Shown piece after piece: positions 34,234 through 46,547 of a DNA stretch of 64,000 bases; the stretch's first letter is position 1; each line of letters starts with the position of its first letter. Source of the stretch: Blumeriella jaapii (taxonomy: Eukaryota > Ascomycota > Leotiomycetes > Helotiales > Drepanopezizaceae); the NCBI GenBank assembly GCA_009599575.1, contig VWND01000075.1, positions 1,364,001 to 1,428,000 on the forward strand, read 5' to 3'. The notes below the pieces were generated by a model. The model searched no databases. It had not been told where the DNA came from and saw only the letters and a program-made list of their open reading frames with translations. The position numbers were made by a program, and so were the translations under genes.

Positions 34234-37200
34234 TGCTTGGCTTTTAGTCTACTGCCTGGATAAGGCAGCGGCACTCCACGCACGAGTAGTAATCTCAGCT
34301 TCCTAAGGATAGAAAACTGCGATCTGAATTCCGGACGAGGGAAGCAAAATCCCTCGCTTTGTTTGTACTGCATGTACCATTAGCAAGCCGACGGAGTGGG
34401 GGAGCGTTCACGTTACCAAGGAATGGGATACAAGAAGTCGAGGTACTCGGCGCATGTACGCGTTCATTGATGATTTCCTGGTTAGCGGTCGCCGGTCTCT
34501 TCGTAGCGATTCGCAAACCATGATAATATGCACCGACGGTACTTGTTTCTATCGGATGTAGTCTGCTTTGGAATTGCGGTCGACTCCTAATCTTGTCTTT
34601 CTCGCGTTGTGTGCGGACGCCTGTCTTGCTCTCCGTCTCTTTTTTTACTCTCGGTCTCCTTCTTGCTCTCAGTGTACGTCCTGCTCTCAATTCGTCTTTT
34701 TGCTCTCGGTGTGAGTCCTGCTCTCAGTCTCCTATTTGCTCTCCGAGTCCGTCTTTCCCAACTCCTCACTCTTAAACCATGATTTATTCGCTCCCCCCCG
34801 CGCGCGCTTGTGGCCATCCAACCGAGCACTTTCATCATTTCCGTTTCCTGCCTGCCTGCCTGCCGGCCGGCCTATCAGATGACAGGTCATGGAACTTCGA
34901 TGTTCTCGTTAGTGGCGCTGCTACTCGTTCTTCTTCAGTGGTGATAAGAGGAAGATGTTTTATATCCTTCATCGCAAGACAATCCACACTCGAGGGAGGT
35001 GAGTCAGTAAGTTTGTACTCGCTTACCCTCGTTTCTTTCCATGTCGTCGTCACCGACATCGTCGATGACTCACTCCCTCGTCCCAGAGACACTTCTTGTA
35101 TAAATTACCCTCCGAGGTGCGGGATGGGAAGGGTAAGTACGTACCCACTTCTGCGCGAGTTGTGGAAGAGCATGGGATGGTTCGTCGTTTCACCGAGGTG
35201 TGGTGTGAGACGAAGAGGTTCGTGTTGCTGCACAGTAGGGCAAATCCCCTAGATGTAGATCGCGAGAAAGTCGTTGCCGGGATATTCTAGAAGGGGTCCG
35301 GTGGAAAGTGTTGTCCTTGCGCTTGTTGCTGTCAAGACTTGAGCGCTGTCATCTCCCATCATGCTATTATGGTATGCGCCTCTTATTCCCGAACTCTCAA
35401 CATGAATGATTTCCAAAAAGTTTGATTTCTCTATCAACCACAACCTGGCAATTTAGGCAAGATTTGTTTGTTACCCGTATAGATACCCCTGCTTTACACC
35501 TTGCCTTGCATTCTAAATCGTAAGAAAGCAATTCCGTTCCTACAACCGTTCCCGTCTCGCTTCGGTTAAGAAAACACGGCTTTCCTACTCTCTTAATGCT
35601 ATACCCCGCGGGGCCTGGTACGAACATTCGGCTTTTTCGATTGCAATCATTTCTTTCTCCTGCGGCAGGAAAAAAAAGCGGTTGTTTTCAGAACGAATAA
35701 GAAAAGCTAAAACGGAGCAATCGACGACACGTGGCGAATCCCAAGAGATCTATCTTCCTTACCGGCGAACCGGGCCATTTTCACGACTACGCATATTACT
35801 ACCATTTGCTTAACGAAAGCATATGTATCAAGAATTGCAAAAGAATCGTAGTAAAAGGGAAAGGCGAAAATGAAAATCAGATTCATTATCGAAAACCCGG
35901 TATAGCGCTTTCAAATAACCTCGTTACCGAACACAACCGATTCGACAGCATGTTTGACGGAGAAAAAAATGTCGGTGGAATATACGCAAAATGACTGCAA
36001 GCCGCTACATCGGCGTGTTTGAGAAAACGCTCAAGAGACAACCCGCCGTCGCTAGCTTTCGAAGTTCTGAAAGTCTTTTTGAAAATTCTAAAAGAGCTGA
36101 AATAGCGCGGAACCAAAGATCCGGGTTATACGTATGGAAAACGCTTTTTCCCAATCGTGTTTTTTTATATGTGTTTGTTTTCTAATTTTAAGATAAAACC
36201 ATTAAAAGCTACTCCACAAACATCGCAAAGAACTATCTCGCTCGCAAGGAAAGGCTCAAATAGCGGGCCCATGGGCCAAACATTTCTTCCGCATAACTGC
36301 TTTTTCGAAGGTCTCTTGTATGTAAAACTCCCCAGCTTAGCACGTTTCTAATGCCCCACGGGAGGCTTGAAGTGGTTGTGCCCCTCCAGACGTTAAACAA
36401 TATCATCGTTATTGTTATGCCCGCCGACGTTCCCGTTGCAAGACTCACAGCTTGGGAGTGTCGGTTTGCACCGACCCCTGTTCAGCGCGGTCTTGCACTT
36501 GCTTCGGTTTTCCCAGCTACTCTTGGAGATGAAAGTTGCTTACTTGATACTTACCACTCAGTGCGCGAGGTCATATTTAGAGCCATCTATGGCGCCGGCT
36601 GGCTGCTTGGGAAAATCTTTAGTGCTGCTGCTGCTGGTGGTGGTGATGATAATGTTCGTGTTTGTCTGAAGAGAGTAGGTCAGAAGTCTGATCTCGTCTA
36701 CTTGAAAAGGACAGGGAGTTGCTAATTATAGGGCTGTCCACAAGATTCAAGTCCTTCATGCGCTCAAAGACCATTCTAAATCAAAGTCATCAATCATAGC
36801 GCGGCAGCCTCTTGCGGCCGTTCTTGCTCGCCAATCACACCGCCGTTCGGGGTAGTGCCACATCAGTCGATCTATTAAAGGAAACGTACTCGAGGCCTTC
36901 ATGAAGTAGAGGTCCCCGACTCAACATGATCTATATCATCTCACCAGTCTATAATCAGGGGGTTCAAGCCTTGTTTCCGAAAGGAAAAAGAGTCGCGCCG
37001 ACTACTGAATGTGGGATGGTTTGGTCACTACGAAGACCAGCTAGAATGTTTCGATCCAGTTGATCTTTGTAGTTCAGAGAATACCAACCGCAATTTCTGG
37101 AAGCTATTACCGTCTACCTTGTCTTTGTCGCGGCCGAGATAGAGATGTCGTATCGATTGCACTGACGTTTTGTCTTCCGGAGAATAAGCGAGATTTTGGC

Positions 37201-37534
37201 AACAAAATCGACGCACTTGAAGAGATTGAGCAACAATCAGCAGCAGGTGGGGCATTTGACCCAGTGACAGAGAAGTTGAGAAGAGATTAGTGATGCTCAA
37301 GTCTTGGTAGATGGCAATTGTGCTTCGCTTCGCCTGGGCGCGAACGTTCTGAAAACGGGCTCGGAAAATGCGGCTGTGTCTTTTTCTCTACCTACCCAAT
37401 CTCCTCATCAGGTTTCTCCTACGGCTTGTAAAATCGCTGGAGACTTCCGCCGAGTCTCTCACAGAGCAGCTTCCTTCCTTTCCGCTTACACTCCCGCGCC
37501 GTGTTTCCGGAAGAATGGAGCGCCAGACTCCACG

Positions 37535-37609
37535 TAATCGGGGGATCGAGGACCACTCCTCTGTAGGCGCAGCTCCGCCGGAAAGGAGTGGTCCTCGATC
37601 TCCCGATTA
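37535..37609. repeat. Inverted repeat, 26-bp arms, 23-nt loop
   Basis: Left arm 37535-37560 and right arm 37584-37609 are reverse complements with a single mismatch; the arms contain GATCGAGGACCACTCCT and its complement. The 23-nt loop is CG-rich. Neither arm lies in a recognised gene. It could be a small-RNA-type hairpin, a miniature transposon remnant, or a foldback. Confidence 0.9.
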
Positions 37610-39350
37610 TTCTTATCTTCCGCACATCCTTTCCTTCCGTCACACCGGTATATCGGCGAGTGGTAAGTCTGTAGCAGCACGTCCTTGCCTTGGCCAACGC
37701 AAAGACAATTCGTCGCGACGTGACACATCGGTCCGGATTCCGGACCTGGGCGTGCTTACCAGAAGCGTGACTGACTTCAATATCGTGTCGTAATAACATG
37801 TGGATAAGACGGAAAAGGTGCGCCAGAAAAGCTACTCTCGTAAGGGCGGACGTAGTCGCTGTCCACCTGGTTACGCTGCGCCCGAGCTTGTTTTGTGGAA
37901 TATTGGGTGGTGGATGTGATCACATTCCCATGCCAACAAGTCAAATCGTATGCTTCTTCCACTAGGGAGGAAGGTCCCAAGGCACACTTGGAAAGATGTG
38001 ACTTGATTTGGCTGATCTTGGACGATGCCGTGGAAGTATGTTCAAGATCAAGCAAGCAAGGTGCCTTACAGTACTGTACGCGATGTATATACGACATCTA
38101 CAGCACAGTACTGTACTGTACGGACCATCTCCCATCGGAGATAGGACCGACACACCGGTTTCCACTGGGCGGAGTCAGGATATAAATATGATGGGATCAG
38201 GGGCCTGCGACCAATCAGATTATGACTCGTTCAAAGTGGACTCGTCGTTCTTCTGCGGGGGTGAGGCCGATCATATCGAAGTGTTGATGTTTCTCATGGG
38301 AGACATAACTCACCGGTCGCCGAGGAGAAGCTCTCGCTTCCTTAAACTTGTCCAGATATGTTGTACTTTCGTACATCGTAAGTATCAAAATACATAAGGT
38401 TACATTAAATTGAAGACGGTGTAGTCTCGAAGTAGAAGTAAAATTGGGGCCTCTCAGAGAGTCCTGACGATAAGGACTGCCAAGGTGACAGGGAGCCTGC
38501 CAACGGCGCGAAACATCATTGGTCGGCCGGGGGGACCGAACATCCTATAACTACAATTTATCTTTGATATTCTTATGTTGATTCTACTCTTCTCTTCCTA
38601 AGTGAAGGTTCGTAAGTTGTGCGCCACACACATAGCATCCAATTGGGGGGGAGGGGGGGGGGGGGGAATAAGTACCTTTATCCTCAAGATGCATGTGAAG
38701 GTATGTGTGTAGCATTGAACAGAGAATTATACTAGCAATGTCAAGGTGGAGATAAACAAACATGCTTCTTTCCAACTAGCTGTTTCAGTGCAACGATACT
38801 GAACAGAACACCGTTCTACGAAGAACAGGCTTTAAGTATGAGCTAGGTTCCTATATCTCGGATTCGGCCGTGGACGAGGCCTAGTTCCTTACGGTACACA
38901 GAGGTAAAAAGCAACAAGTAGCCCCTAGTCCTCAGCCCATAAGTCTTAGCCTCCAATCCCGTAGGATGCTCCTGTAGGCTTTTTCAGCCCTTTACGCTGC
39001 ATCTGGATGCCGTTGAACCCAAACTTCCATCCAACGAAAAGACATGGAACCTAGAAGGAGAGGTTCGAGATTGACGCCTATCTAGCTGGGTGTGAGATCA
39101 GCCTAGGAAAGCTTGGATAAGTAGTGTTTGCCTCCCGTATCGCGCTGCTCAATGATAGTATCTATCCAAGGAGAGAAGTTGGAGAGCTGGAGAAAGAAAA
39201 CGCGCAGCTCATCCGACGAGAGCGGCCACAAGTGAGGTCTCTATCGCCCATGTGCTCACACTATCCTTCAAAAGAGCCCTTTCATCTTTGCTTCCCCCGA
39301 TCCTAGCCCGGCTTCTTCGCAGAGACCAGCTCCACAGGCGAGCGACGAAG

Positions 39351-41203
39351 ATGTCTTCGCCCACCCACTTTGACTTCGACCCGGACACGCGCAAGTCCTT
39401 CACCACGAAAGTACTTCCCGATGGCAAAATCCCAGATGTCGAGGGCCTCGGCGCCGACGAAGCTGCACTCGTAGCACTCGGCTACAAACAGGAATTCAAA
39501 AGAGAGTTCTCGCTATGGACGACCTTTTGCGTGTCGTTTGCCGTGTTAGGCTTGCTGCCGAGCTTTGCGAGCACGCTGTTGTTTGGGATGGGGTATGCAG
39601 GGACTGGAGGCATGGTATGGGGATGGCTGATTGGACTGTTCTTCATCCAGTGTACGGCAATGAGCATGGCGGAGTTGTGTTCGAGCATGCCGACCAGGTA
39701 ACTTTCTTTCCCAGACATCCGAAATGGTGAAAGGGGCTGGACTGATCGTGTAACAGTGGCGGACTGTACTACGCAGTCGCTGTTTTGGCGCCTCCTGGCT
39801 ATGGACCCTTCGCCGCATGGATAACAGGATGGTCCAACTGGATCGTCCAGATCACAGCAGCGCCCTCTGTGAACTACGCCTTGAGCGCAATGGCCCTCGC
39901 CGCCGTCTCCATCACAACGCCCTCTTACGTGCCGCAGAACTACCAGGTCTTTCTTCTCACCGTCGTCGTGATGTTGACCCACGGCTGCATCTCCAGCATG
40001 CCAACACTGTGGATTGCGCGTTTCAACAGCTACGGAAGCATTTTGAACATGGTGGCCCTTTTCGTTGCCATCATCCTGATCCCGGCGTCTGTCACTGGCA
40101 CGGCCGACACGCCCAAGTTCTTCCCGAGCAGCCAGGTCTGGAGTTTCCAGAATGGGACCGACTGGCCCGAAGGCGTTGCTGTGCTGATGTCGTTCACGGC
40201 TATCATCTGGACAATGTCTGGCTACGACGCTGCTTTCCATCTTTCCGAGGAGTGCAGCAACGCCAGCGTCGCCGCGCCACGAGCCATTGTGATGACCTCT
40301 GGAATAGGAGGAATTGCTGGCTGGGCTCTTCAGCTGGTCGTCGCCTACACGGTAATCGACATCCCATCCGTCATGAACAGCGACCTCGGCCAGCCCTGGG
40401 CCTCCTATCTCATCAAGGTCATGCCGCAGAACACGGCCTTAGCCATCTTAGCCATCACCATCATCTGCGGGTTTTTCATGGGACAAGGGTGCGTGGTTAC
40501 TGCCTCCCGTGTGACGTTTGCGTACGCGCGCGATGACTGCTTTCCTTTCTCCTCTTGGATCAAGAGCATTAACCAAAAGACCCAGACGCCCGTCAACGCC
40601 GTGTGGTTCAACACCGCCATCGGGTGCTGCATTCTGCTTCTCATCTTTGGCGGCGAAATCGCCATTGGCGCCATCTTCTCGGTGGGCGCTATCGCTGCCA
40701 TGGTTGCGTTCACCATCCCGATCTTCGTCCGCGTCTTTTTCGTTGGTGACAGGTTCCGTCGCGGACCGTGGCACTTGGGCAAATTCAGCAAGCCGATCGG
40801 CTGCTGTGCTTGTGCCTTTATTCTGGTGATGATGCCGATTCTGTGCCTACCGAGCGTGAGGGGGGATCATTTGACGGCTGAGTTGATGAACTGGACGGCT
40901 CTGGTTTATTTTGGCCCGTAAGCATCCTCCGGTGTTTCCGAGCGAGTCGTTCTCTGATCTGTGATATAGGATGATCATGGTGACGGTCTGGTGGTACATG
41001 TCAGCACACAAGTGGTTCAAGGGCCCTGTTCTCAACATCGAGGTAAGACAAACCTCCCGTATCTCCCCTTTTGCTATTTCCTTCGCCCCTAAACCCGCTT
41101 ACACACACAGCATAACATGCTAGGCCGTAACGATGTGATTGTAGTCGAAGGCGTCGAAGGCGCCGAAAGCAATGATGATATCGAAGCGTACAGCTCACAG
41201 TAA
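39351..41203 (+). CDS. Amino-acid/GABA-choline type permease (APC superfamily)
   Basis: Plasma-membrane transporter of the fungal GABA/choline permease type (Uga4/Hnm1-like), about 12 membrane helices, 557 aa. Exons 39351-39697, 39757-40917, 40970-41042 and 41111-41203, all GT-AG and in phase. Signature segments: FSLWTTFCVSFAVLGLLPSF followed by GMGYAGTGGMVWGW (first helices), AELCSSMPTSGGLYYAVAVL across the first junction, WITGWSNWIVQITAAPSV, MSGYDAAFHLSEECSNASVA with APRAIV after it (helix 6 and the loop after it), and SRVTFAYARDDCFPFSSW. The C-terminus is a short cytosolic acidic tail. The substrate cannot be read from sequence; GABA, choline, polyamine and other amino-acid carriers share these motifs. 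The ATG chosen directly precedes the conserved SPTHFDFDPDTRK N-terminus. Confidence 0.9.
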
Positions 41204-42403
41204 GAAGAGGAAGTTAGAATGTAGTGTTTGGCCGACTTCGGGAACCGAATAATCTAATTTCTACGCCGCTGACTATAGTCATCAGTCGGTTGCTCATGGT
41301 CTAAGGACGCGGTGCCCAACATACCGTCGTGACGGAGTACATACGTGATCGCAATTTCTACTTCCTCCAGTTCTCACAGAAGTTGTACAAAAACCACGCT
41401 GAAAACGAGACCGAGGCCCATGACGATACATGACACAGGCTCCATAGCTCTGCTCGAAAAGCCGTCGTCGATCTGTGACAGTATTGGGATAAGAAAGGTT
41501 CGTCGTGAGAAAGACGGCTTAAAATGAAGAATGTACGAATTTGGGTATGTGATGAAAAGGTTCCTACCCTCTATATCTCTGTCCCTCAAGCACATACTTC
41601 TCCTTGGACACCATGGGACCTTTTTCGACCATTGCGGTATTTTTGTGCTCTAGCACTGCCAACTCCATGTACAGTACATAGCATTAATCCCTCAGTGCCT
41701 AGTATCTGAGAAGTGTAGCTTCGTCCCTTACGCGAAAAGGAGAGGAAGGGAGGGCATGGGGCACAGTGAACATCGAGGGGTTTTGTTTGTGATGTGGAGA
41801 GACTCAGTCCGGCGCCAGAGATGGTGACACAAGCTCAACGCTGCTGTGTAGCATTCGGAGAGGTGGAGGTACAATGGTTATTCTTGGAAAGTGAAGCAAG
41901 TGACTGACGACACTACTTACTGTATTCGCAAAGCACACTCACTACAAACGCACATCGATTACCCGGAGAAAGCTTGTATCGTATTGGAAGCATCTTAAAG
42001 AGCAATTAACATAGTCACACATAGTAAGGTAAGCAACGAGGATGACGAACTTGGGAAGTGGTAGGAGATATATTGCATTCTCTTGGCCGTCGAAAGTCGA
42101 TATTCGATATTGGAAGGCCCAGAACAACGCATGGCATGTTGGAGAAAGTCTCGTGGAGTGTAGTCTGCAAGTTCACAATGTGGTGTTTTACCTGTTATCA
42201 AAACTCTGAATACAGACATCCTTTACTACGTGCAGTAGGAGTACAGAAAAAGTATGTAAATAAAACTTTAGCACGTACCGAGTCTTGGCAGATCACGGGG
42301 CCATGTACCATCCGACAACGACCTCTCTCCAACGTCTCACGGCAGCATTGCTCATCTCACCAGTCACCAATCAAATCAATGTCCTAGAATATTGCGTACC
42401 AAG
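41204..42403. other. Intergenic, no gene seen
   Basis: Region between the permease stop and the phosphodiesterase start. One TGTACAGTACAT motif at 41670. No coding signature. Confidence 0.5.
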
Positions 42404-44797
42404 ATGACAGCGCGGTCAACCACGCCCAAGAGGCCACCGCAGCCGAATCTGCTCTCCCCCGCCGTCTACGACGACGACGCATCCTCAATCCACAGCGAGC
42501 GCAGCGACCAGGATTCCGATAGCGAAGACGATGAGGTCTTGATGGGTGCGCGATCCAGTGCCGATATCCGCGCGCACGACCGCAGCGTGCTGCTGGAGGA
42601 AGAAGAGCGCGATAGATTGCTGGAAGAGAGTCGCAAGAGAGGGAGACGGGGGAGTGCTATTGCAGAGACGATGCGCAATCCTCTGAAGAAACTCGGCGCT
42701 TGGGGGAAGAGCTACACCGAGCTCGCAGGGGGAGACGATGGGGACTCCTACATGGTCGAGAAGGAGACAAAGCGCGAGAAGCGGAAAGAGGAGGAGTAAG
42801 AAAAGGGAGAAGTTGCTTGGAGGTGCGGCGAGCGGAGAAGATGGCCAGCTCATGCATGAAATGGAGGAGGGCGGCCTGAAGGAAGGAAGCAGTACGGGAG
42901 CGAGCTCAGAGACCGAGGGAATCGATGAACTAGATCGCAGGGGATTGTTGACGCTGCAGGGCAACAAGGCGAAGAGAAGAAGGGCCTGCCGGAAATGGTG
43001 CTATATACATCTGCTGATCGCCGTGGGCTTCTCGATACTGGTGCTTGTTGCGTGGAAACTGTCGAAGCATCGGAAGGAGGCGGTCCCGGTGCAGAAGATG
43101 CTCAGTAATGGGACGGCACTATTCGCGCCTACGACTATTTTGATCAGTCTCGACGGCTTCCGAAGCGATTTCCTGCACCGTGGGATCACGCCGAGATTGA
43201 ACAAGTTCGTGGCTGAGGGTGTGTCGCCGGTCTACATGAACCCGAGTTTTCCGTCTGTAACGTTCCCGAATCATTACACGCTGGTTACGGGCCTTCATCC
43301 CGAGTCGCACGGAATTGTCGGAAATACCTTCTGGGATCCGGAGATGGAGGAGGAGTTCTTTTATACCCACACCGATGCGATGCAGCCCAAATGGTGGGGT
43401 GGAGAGCCTCTCTGGGTGACAGCCGAGAACCAGGGAATAAGGACTGCTATCCACATGTGGCCCGGGAGTGAGGCACATATAATGGGCGTCGAACCTGCGT
43501 TCTTGGATCAGTTCAATATGAAAGAGCCTTTGGTCAACAAGGTCCAGCGAATATTAGAGTTGCTGGACAAACCGGGACAAGAAGACATAACGGCTGAGGT
43601 GGCCAGCATGAGACCACAACTAATCGCTGCATACGTTCCTGACGTGGACTCTGATGGGCACATTTATGGTCCAAACAGCACTGAGATTCTGTCCACGATC
43701 AGCAATGTCGATACGATGTTGGACCAGCTATTCCAAGGCCTGGAAGCTCGGAATCTGACAGATATTGTCAACGTGGTTATCGTTTCAGACCACGGAATGG
43801 CTACTACAGACGTTACTCGTCTCATTCAACTGGACGATATCATTGACATGAGCCTTATCGAGCACAGTGATGGCTGGCCATTATACGGGCTTCGGCCCAA
43901 AAACCCCGCTGATCTGCAATCTCTGTACGATAGACTCCACGAGCATTCCACGAAAAATCCTGGCTTCGATGTCTATCTTCGGGATAAGGATATGCCCGAA
44001 AGATACCACTTCTCGAAAAATGAGCGTATCGCTCCCTTATGGATAGTCCCGAAGACTGGATGGGCCATCGTCACGATGGAAGAGTTTGATGTTACCGAAG
44101 GCATCGAAAAAGGGCTTGTGTATTCGCCACGAGGCCTTCACGGATATGATCATGAGAACCCGTTGATGCGGGCAATATTCGTCGCTCGCGGTCCGGCCTT
44201 TCCTCATAAACCGAACAGTCGCGTTGAACCTTTTCGTAAGCTCAGACATGCGAATCCCCACATGAGTCCCACTAACCAATACGTAGAAAACATCGAAGTT
44301 TATAACATCATCTGCGACTCCCTCAACATTGTCCCTAAACCAAACAACGGAACCCTCCGTCTCCCATTAAAACCAATCGGGGTCCACAGCAATAAGACAT
44401 CCTCAGAAGTGCCACACGACCCCGACTGGGCTCTTCCAGACTCGGATAAAATCGTCTCGCAGTCCACAGCATCTCCCTCAGCAATTCCCACTCCATCCAC
44501 GGCCCAAGAGCCCGGACCCGACGCTATCATCTCCATTTCACCTGTCGAAGTTAGCTCTGCAGCCGACCTGAAAGAAGTATCCCCTGTTCTTATTGGTGTC
44601 GATCCGCCTGAGCCCCGGTGCCTGCGAGACCAGTTGTGTCGGATGAGAGCGGGATGACTCGGGATGAGAAGACCTTCTGGGAGTGGTTTAAGGGTAAAAT
44701 GGATGGTGTCAAGGGCTGGATCGGGGAGCTAGTAGGGAGCGAGACAGACGCCGAGAAAGAGGGACAGGAGGATGGAAAGAGCGGGAAGTTGCTCTGA
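42404..44797 (+). CDS. Type I phosphodiesterase / nucleotide pyrophosphatase (NPP family), frames shifted at both ends
   Basis: Single-pass type II membrane enzyme that cleaves nucleotide pyrophosphate or phosphodiester bonds, related to yeast Npp1/Npp2. The cytosolic N-terminus (42404-about 42795) is acidic then basic, with YDDDASSIHSERSDQDSDSE and LGAWGKSYTELAGGDDGDSY. A membrane anchor follows (HLLIAVGFSILVLVAWKL). The catalytic core has ILISLDGFRSDF (metal Asp), PSFPSVTFPNHYTLVTG (Thr nucleophile), PDVDSDGHIYGP, VIVSDHGMA and GYDHENPLMRAIFVARGP. The frame changes near 42788-42800 (KREKRKEE then SKKREKLLGGAA), where one base too many or a 46-nt intron from 42753 would explain it. At 44613-44616 one C is missing from CCCC; the other frame then gives RPVVSDESG, FWEWFKGKMDGVKGW and the TGA at 44795-44797. 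Without the correction the protein ends at 44657. Confidence 0.85.
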
Positions 44798-45431
44798 GAA
44801 GGGTCCGGGTCGGGTCTGTATAAGGATGCAATTTATGGTAAGACACGCTTGGTTGAATTGGTGTTTTGGAGCCTGGGCTTGGGAGCTGAGGTCGATTCCC
44901 CCGTTTTAGAATTCTAAATACTTTTCAGTGATATGTCTTTATAGATATTCAACAAGGTCTTTGCTTTATCATGGTGTCTGAAGCTGGGATTTTCTATCAG
45001 TCATGCTCTCTTCCCATCTGTCCTGTGCCCCGAGGGTATAACCCTACCCCTAATCCTATTCACCCTTGGTGAGTTGAAGCGCCGCTCGATGCCTGTTGCC
45101 CACTAAAGCTTTTCGATGAAAACCTGACTGGAGCAGGTCTAAGATTTTTTGTGTTAGATACTAGGACTTACTGGATCGAGTCTTTGCATGTTAAGTGCAT
45201 GATATCTTGATGGCCGAGGTATAGTTGATTGAAATGGGATTCAAACGTTTCACTTCGTGCAATCAAGCTCGCTCGCTGGCTCACTTGACTCCATCACAAC
45301 CCACAAAAACGAAATCGTGGCAAGAGTTCTATCTTGTCCAACACTGAATGACTACCACAGACATTCTTGTTGCTAATGTAAGGCTGAATACGGAAAACAC
45401 TCACTCCCATGTTGGTTCCCCCATTCCCTTT
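44798..45431. other. Intergenic between convergent genes
   Basis: Shared 3' region of the rightward phosphodiesterase gene and the leftward glycosyltransferase-like gene. No gene or repeat of note. Confidence 0.55.
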
Positions 45432-46547
45432 TCAAGAATGCTTGCAAGCATCCCATGACGAGTAATTGGCGTGCCATTCCGTGAAATGCTCGATGATAGT
45501 CGGATCAACGTTGCGATTCGCCTTGAAGAACAAAGTCTCATACGGGTGGAGATTGAATCCAAAGTACCCGCTGTTGAAAGTTGGATCGGCCGGTGGACAA
45601 ATGTCGAGATAGCTGAAGTTCGGTGAGGCCTTGTATGCGGCCATTAATGTGTCGACCTGATACCCAGCTTCATACATTGCCGTGGTCAAGCCAGTCTCGC
45701 ATTGGACACCTGAATTCGAGAGTCAGTCTAGGCTCCGTTTTGGGAAGGGACGGGGCTTAACCTTCTTCGTGCCCGTCTGCGCAGATGTTCAGACACTGGT
45801 TTCTCATCACCTCCAAGCCTGTGGAGTCTGTCGCGAGAAGCATAGATTGAACATGAGGTGGGTAACCGGGCTGACAATTGTATGTCATACCCGCCATCTA
45901 AACACACCGAAATCAGCATCGTCTTGCTTCCGAATTAGCTGAGCATCAGGCTTACCTTGACAGTATCCGTGATCATCCCCGTGTAAACATCCGACCAACA
46001 GATATCCGCCCAAGCTGGCACGAACGGGCCCCTCACACTCGCATTCATCAACACAAACCTCTTGTACCGCCGCACATTCGCCCCATCGTTTTCGTTCAAC
46101 ACCACCCCATACGTCCCCAAGTCAAAACAACTGTTGTCCCGCTCCCTGTATTGCACGTTCGCCAAATGGACAGGGATAATATCTTTGAGAGTGTTGGCGC
46201 CGTTGAGCACGAAGATGAAGTCGGCATTGGCATGAAGGCCGTGACTGATGAAGAACTGGGCGTTTACGAGTGCGTTGGCCGTTTCATGGTAGACGTAGAT
46301 TACCAAAAGATCATTGCCGGGCTTAGGAAAGGAGAATGAGGAGGCGAGCTTGGTGTCGATTGATTGAGTTATGTCTCGTGGACTGACGCCCGACTGGAAT
46401 CTAATCAGCGATGCAGACATGTACATTGAGATGGAGAATCGTTACCAGCGACATGTACGTTCCTATGCAAAGAGAGAAGAACAGCACACAGACTAGGATT
46501 CTGACTGCTAATGGCCCGAGGGCGAAAAGTCCTCCTTGTCTCTGCAT
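45432..46547 (-). CDS. Type II membrane protein, glycosyltransferase-like, function unknown
   Basis: Four exons on the minus strand: 46446-46547, 45956-46393, 45762-45897 and 45432-45709, giving 317 aa, with GT-AG introns of 52-58 nt and matching phases. The N-terminus is a signal anchor (LAVRILVCVLFFSLCIGTY). The lumenal part reads DLLVIYVYHETANALVNAQF, FIFVLNGANT, NVQYRERDNSCFDLGTYG, YKRFVLMNASVRGPFVPAW, CWSDVYTGMITDTVK, MAGMTYNCQPGYPPHVQSML, ICADGHEEGVQCETGL, and ends YFGFNLHPYETLFFKANR. The pattern of a value/asparagine-rich strand, an NSCFDLGTYG element and a WSD motif resembles glycosyltransferase-like proteins (rhamnan-synthesis type) seen in fungi, algae and plants. I have no specific name for it. 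Lumenal Golgi or ER location is inferred from the anchor. Confidence 0.75.

Larger units (their letters stand above)
32885..39350. other. 6.4-kb gene desert
   Basis: No gene could be supported on either strand. The stretch 35400-36350 is AT-rich. Features seen are the G28 run, the (GTCT)n tract, the 26-bp-arm hairpin and a second G-rich run at 38645-38666. The right end is the promoter region of the permease gene. Confidence 0.5.

Noticed and set aside
35731..36185. Frames in the AT-rich part of the desert
   Set aside because: The first starts at a GTG, the translations are of random composition, and no homologous peptide was recognised.
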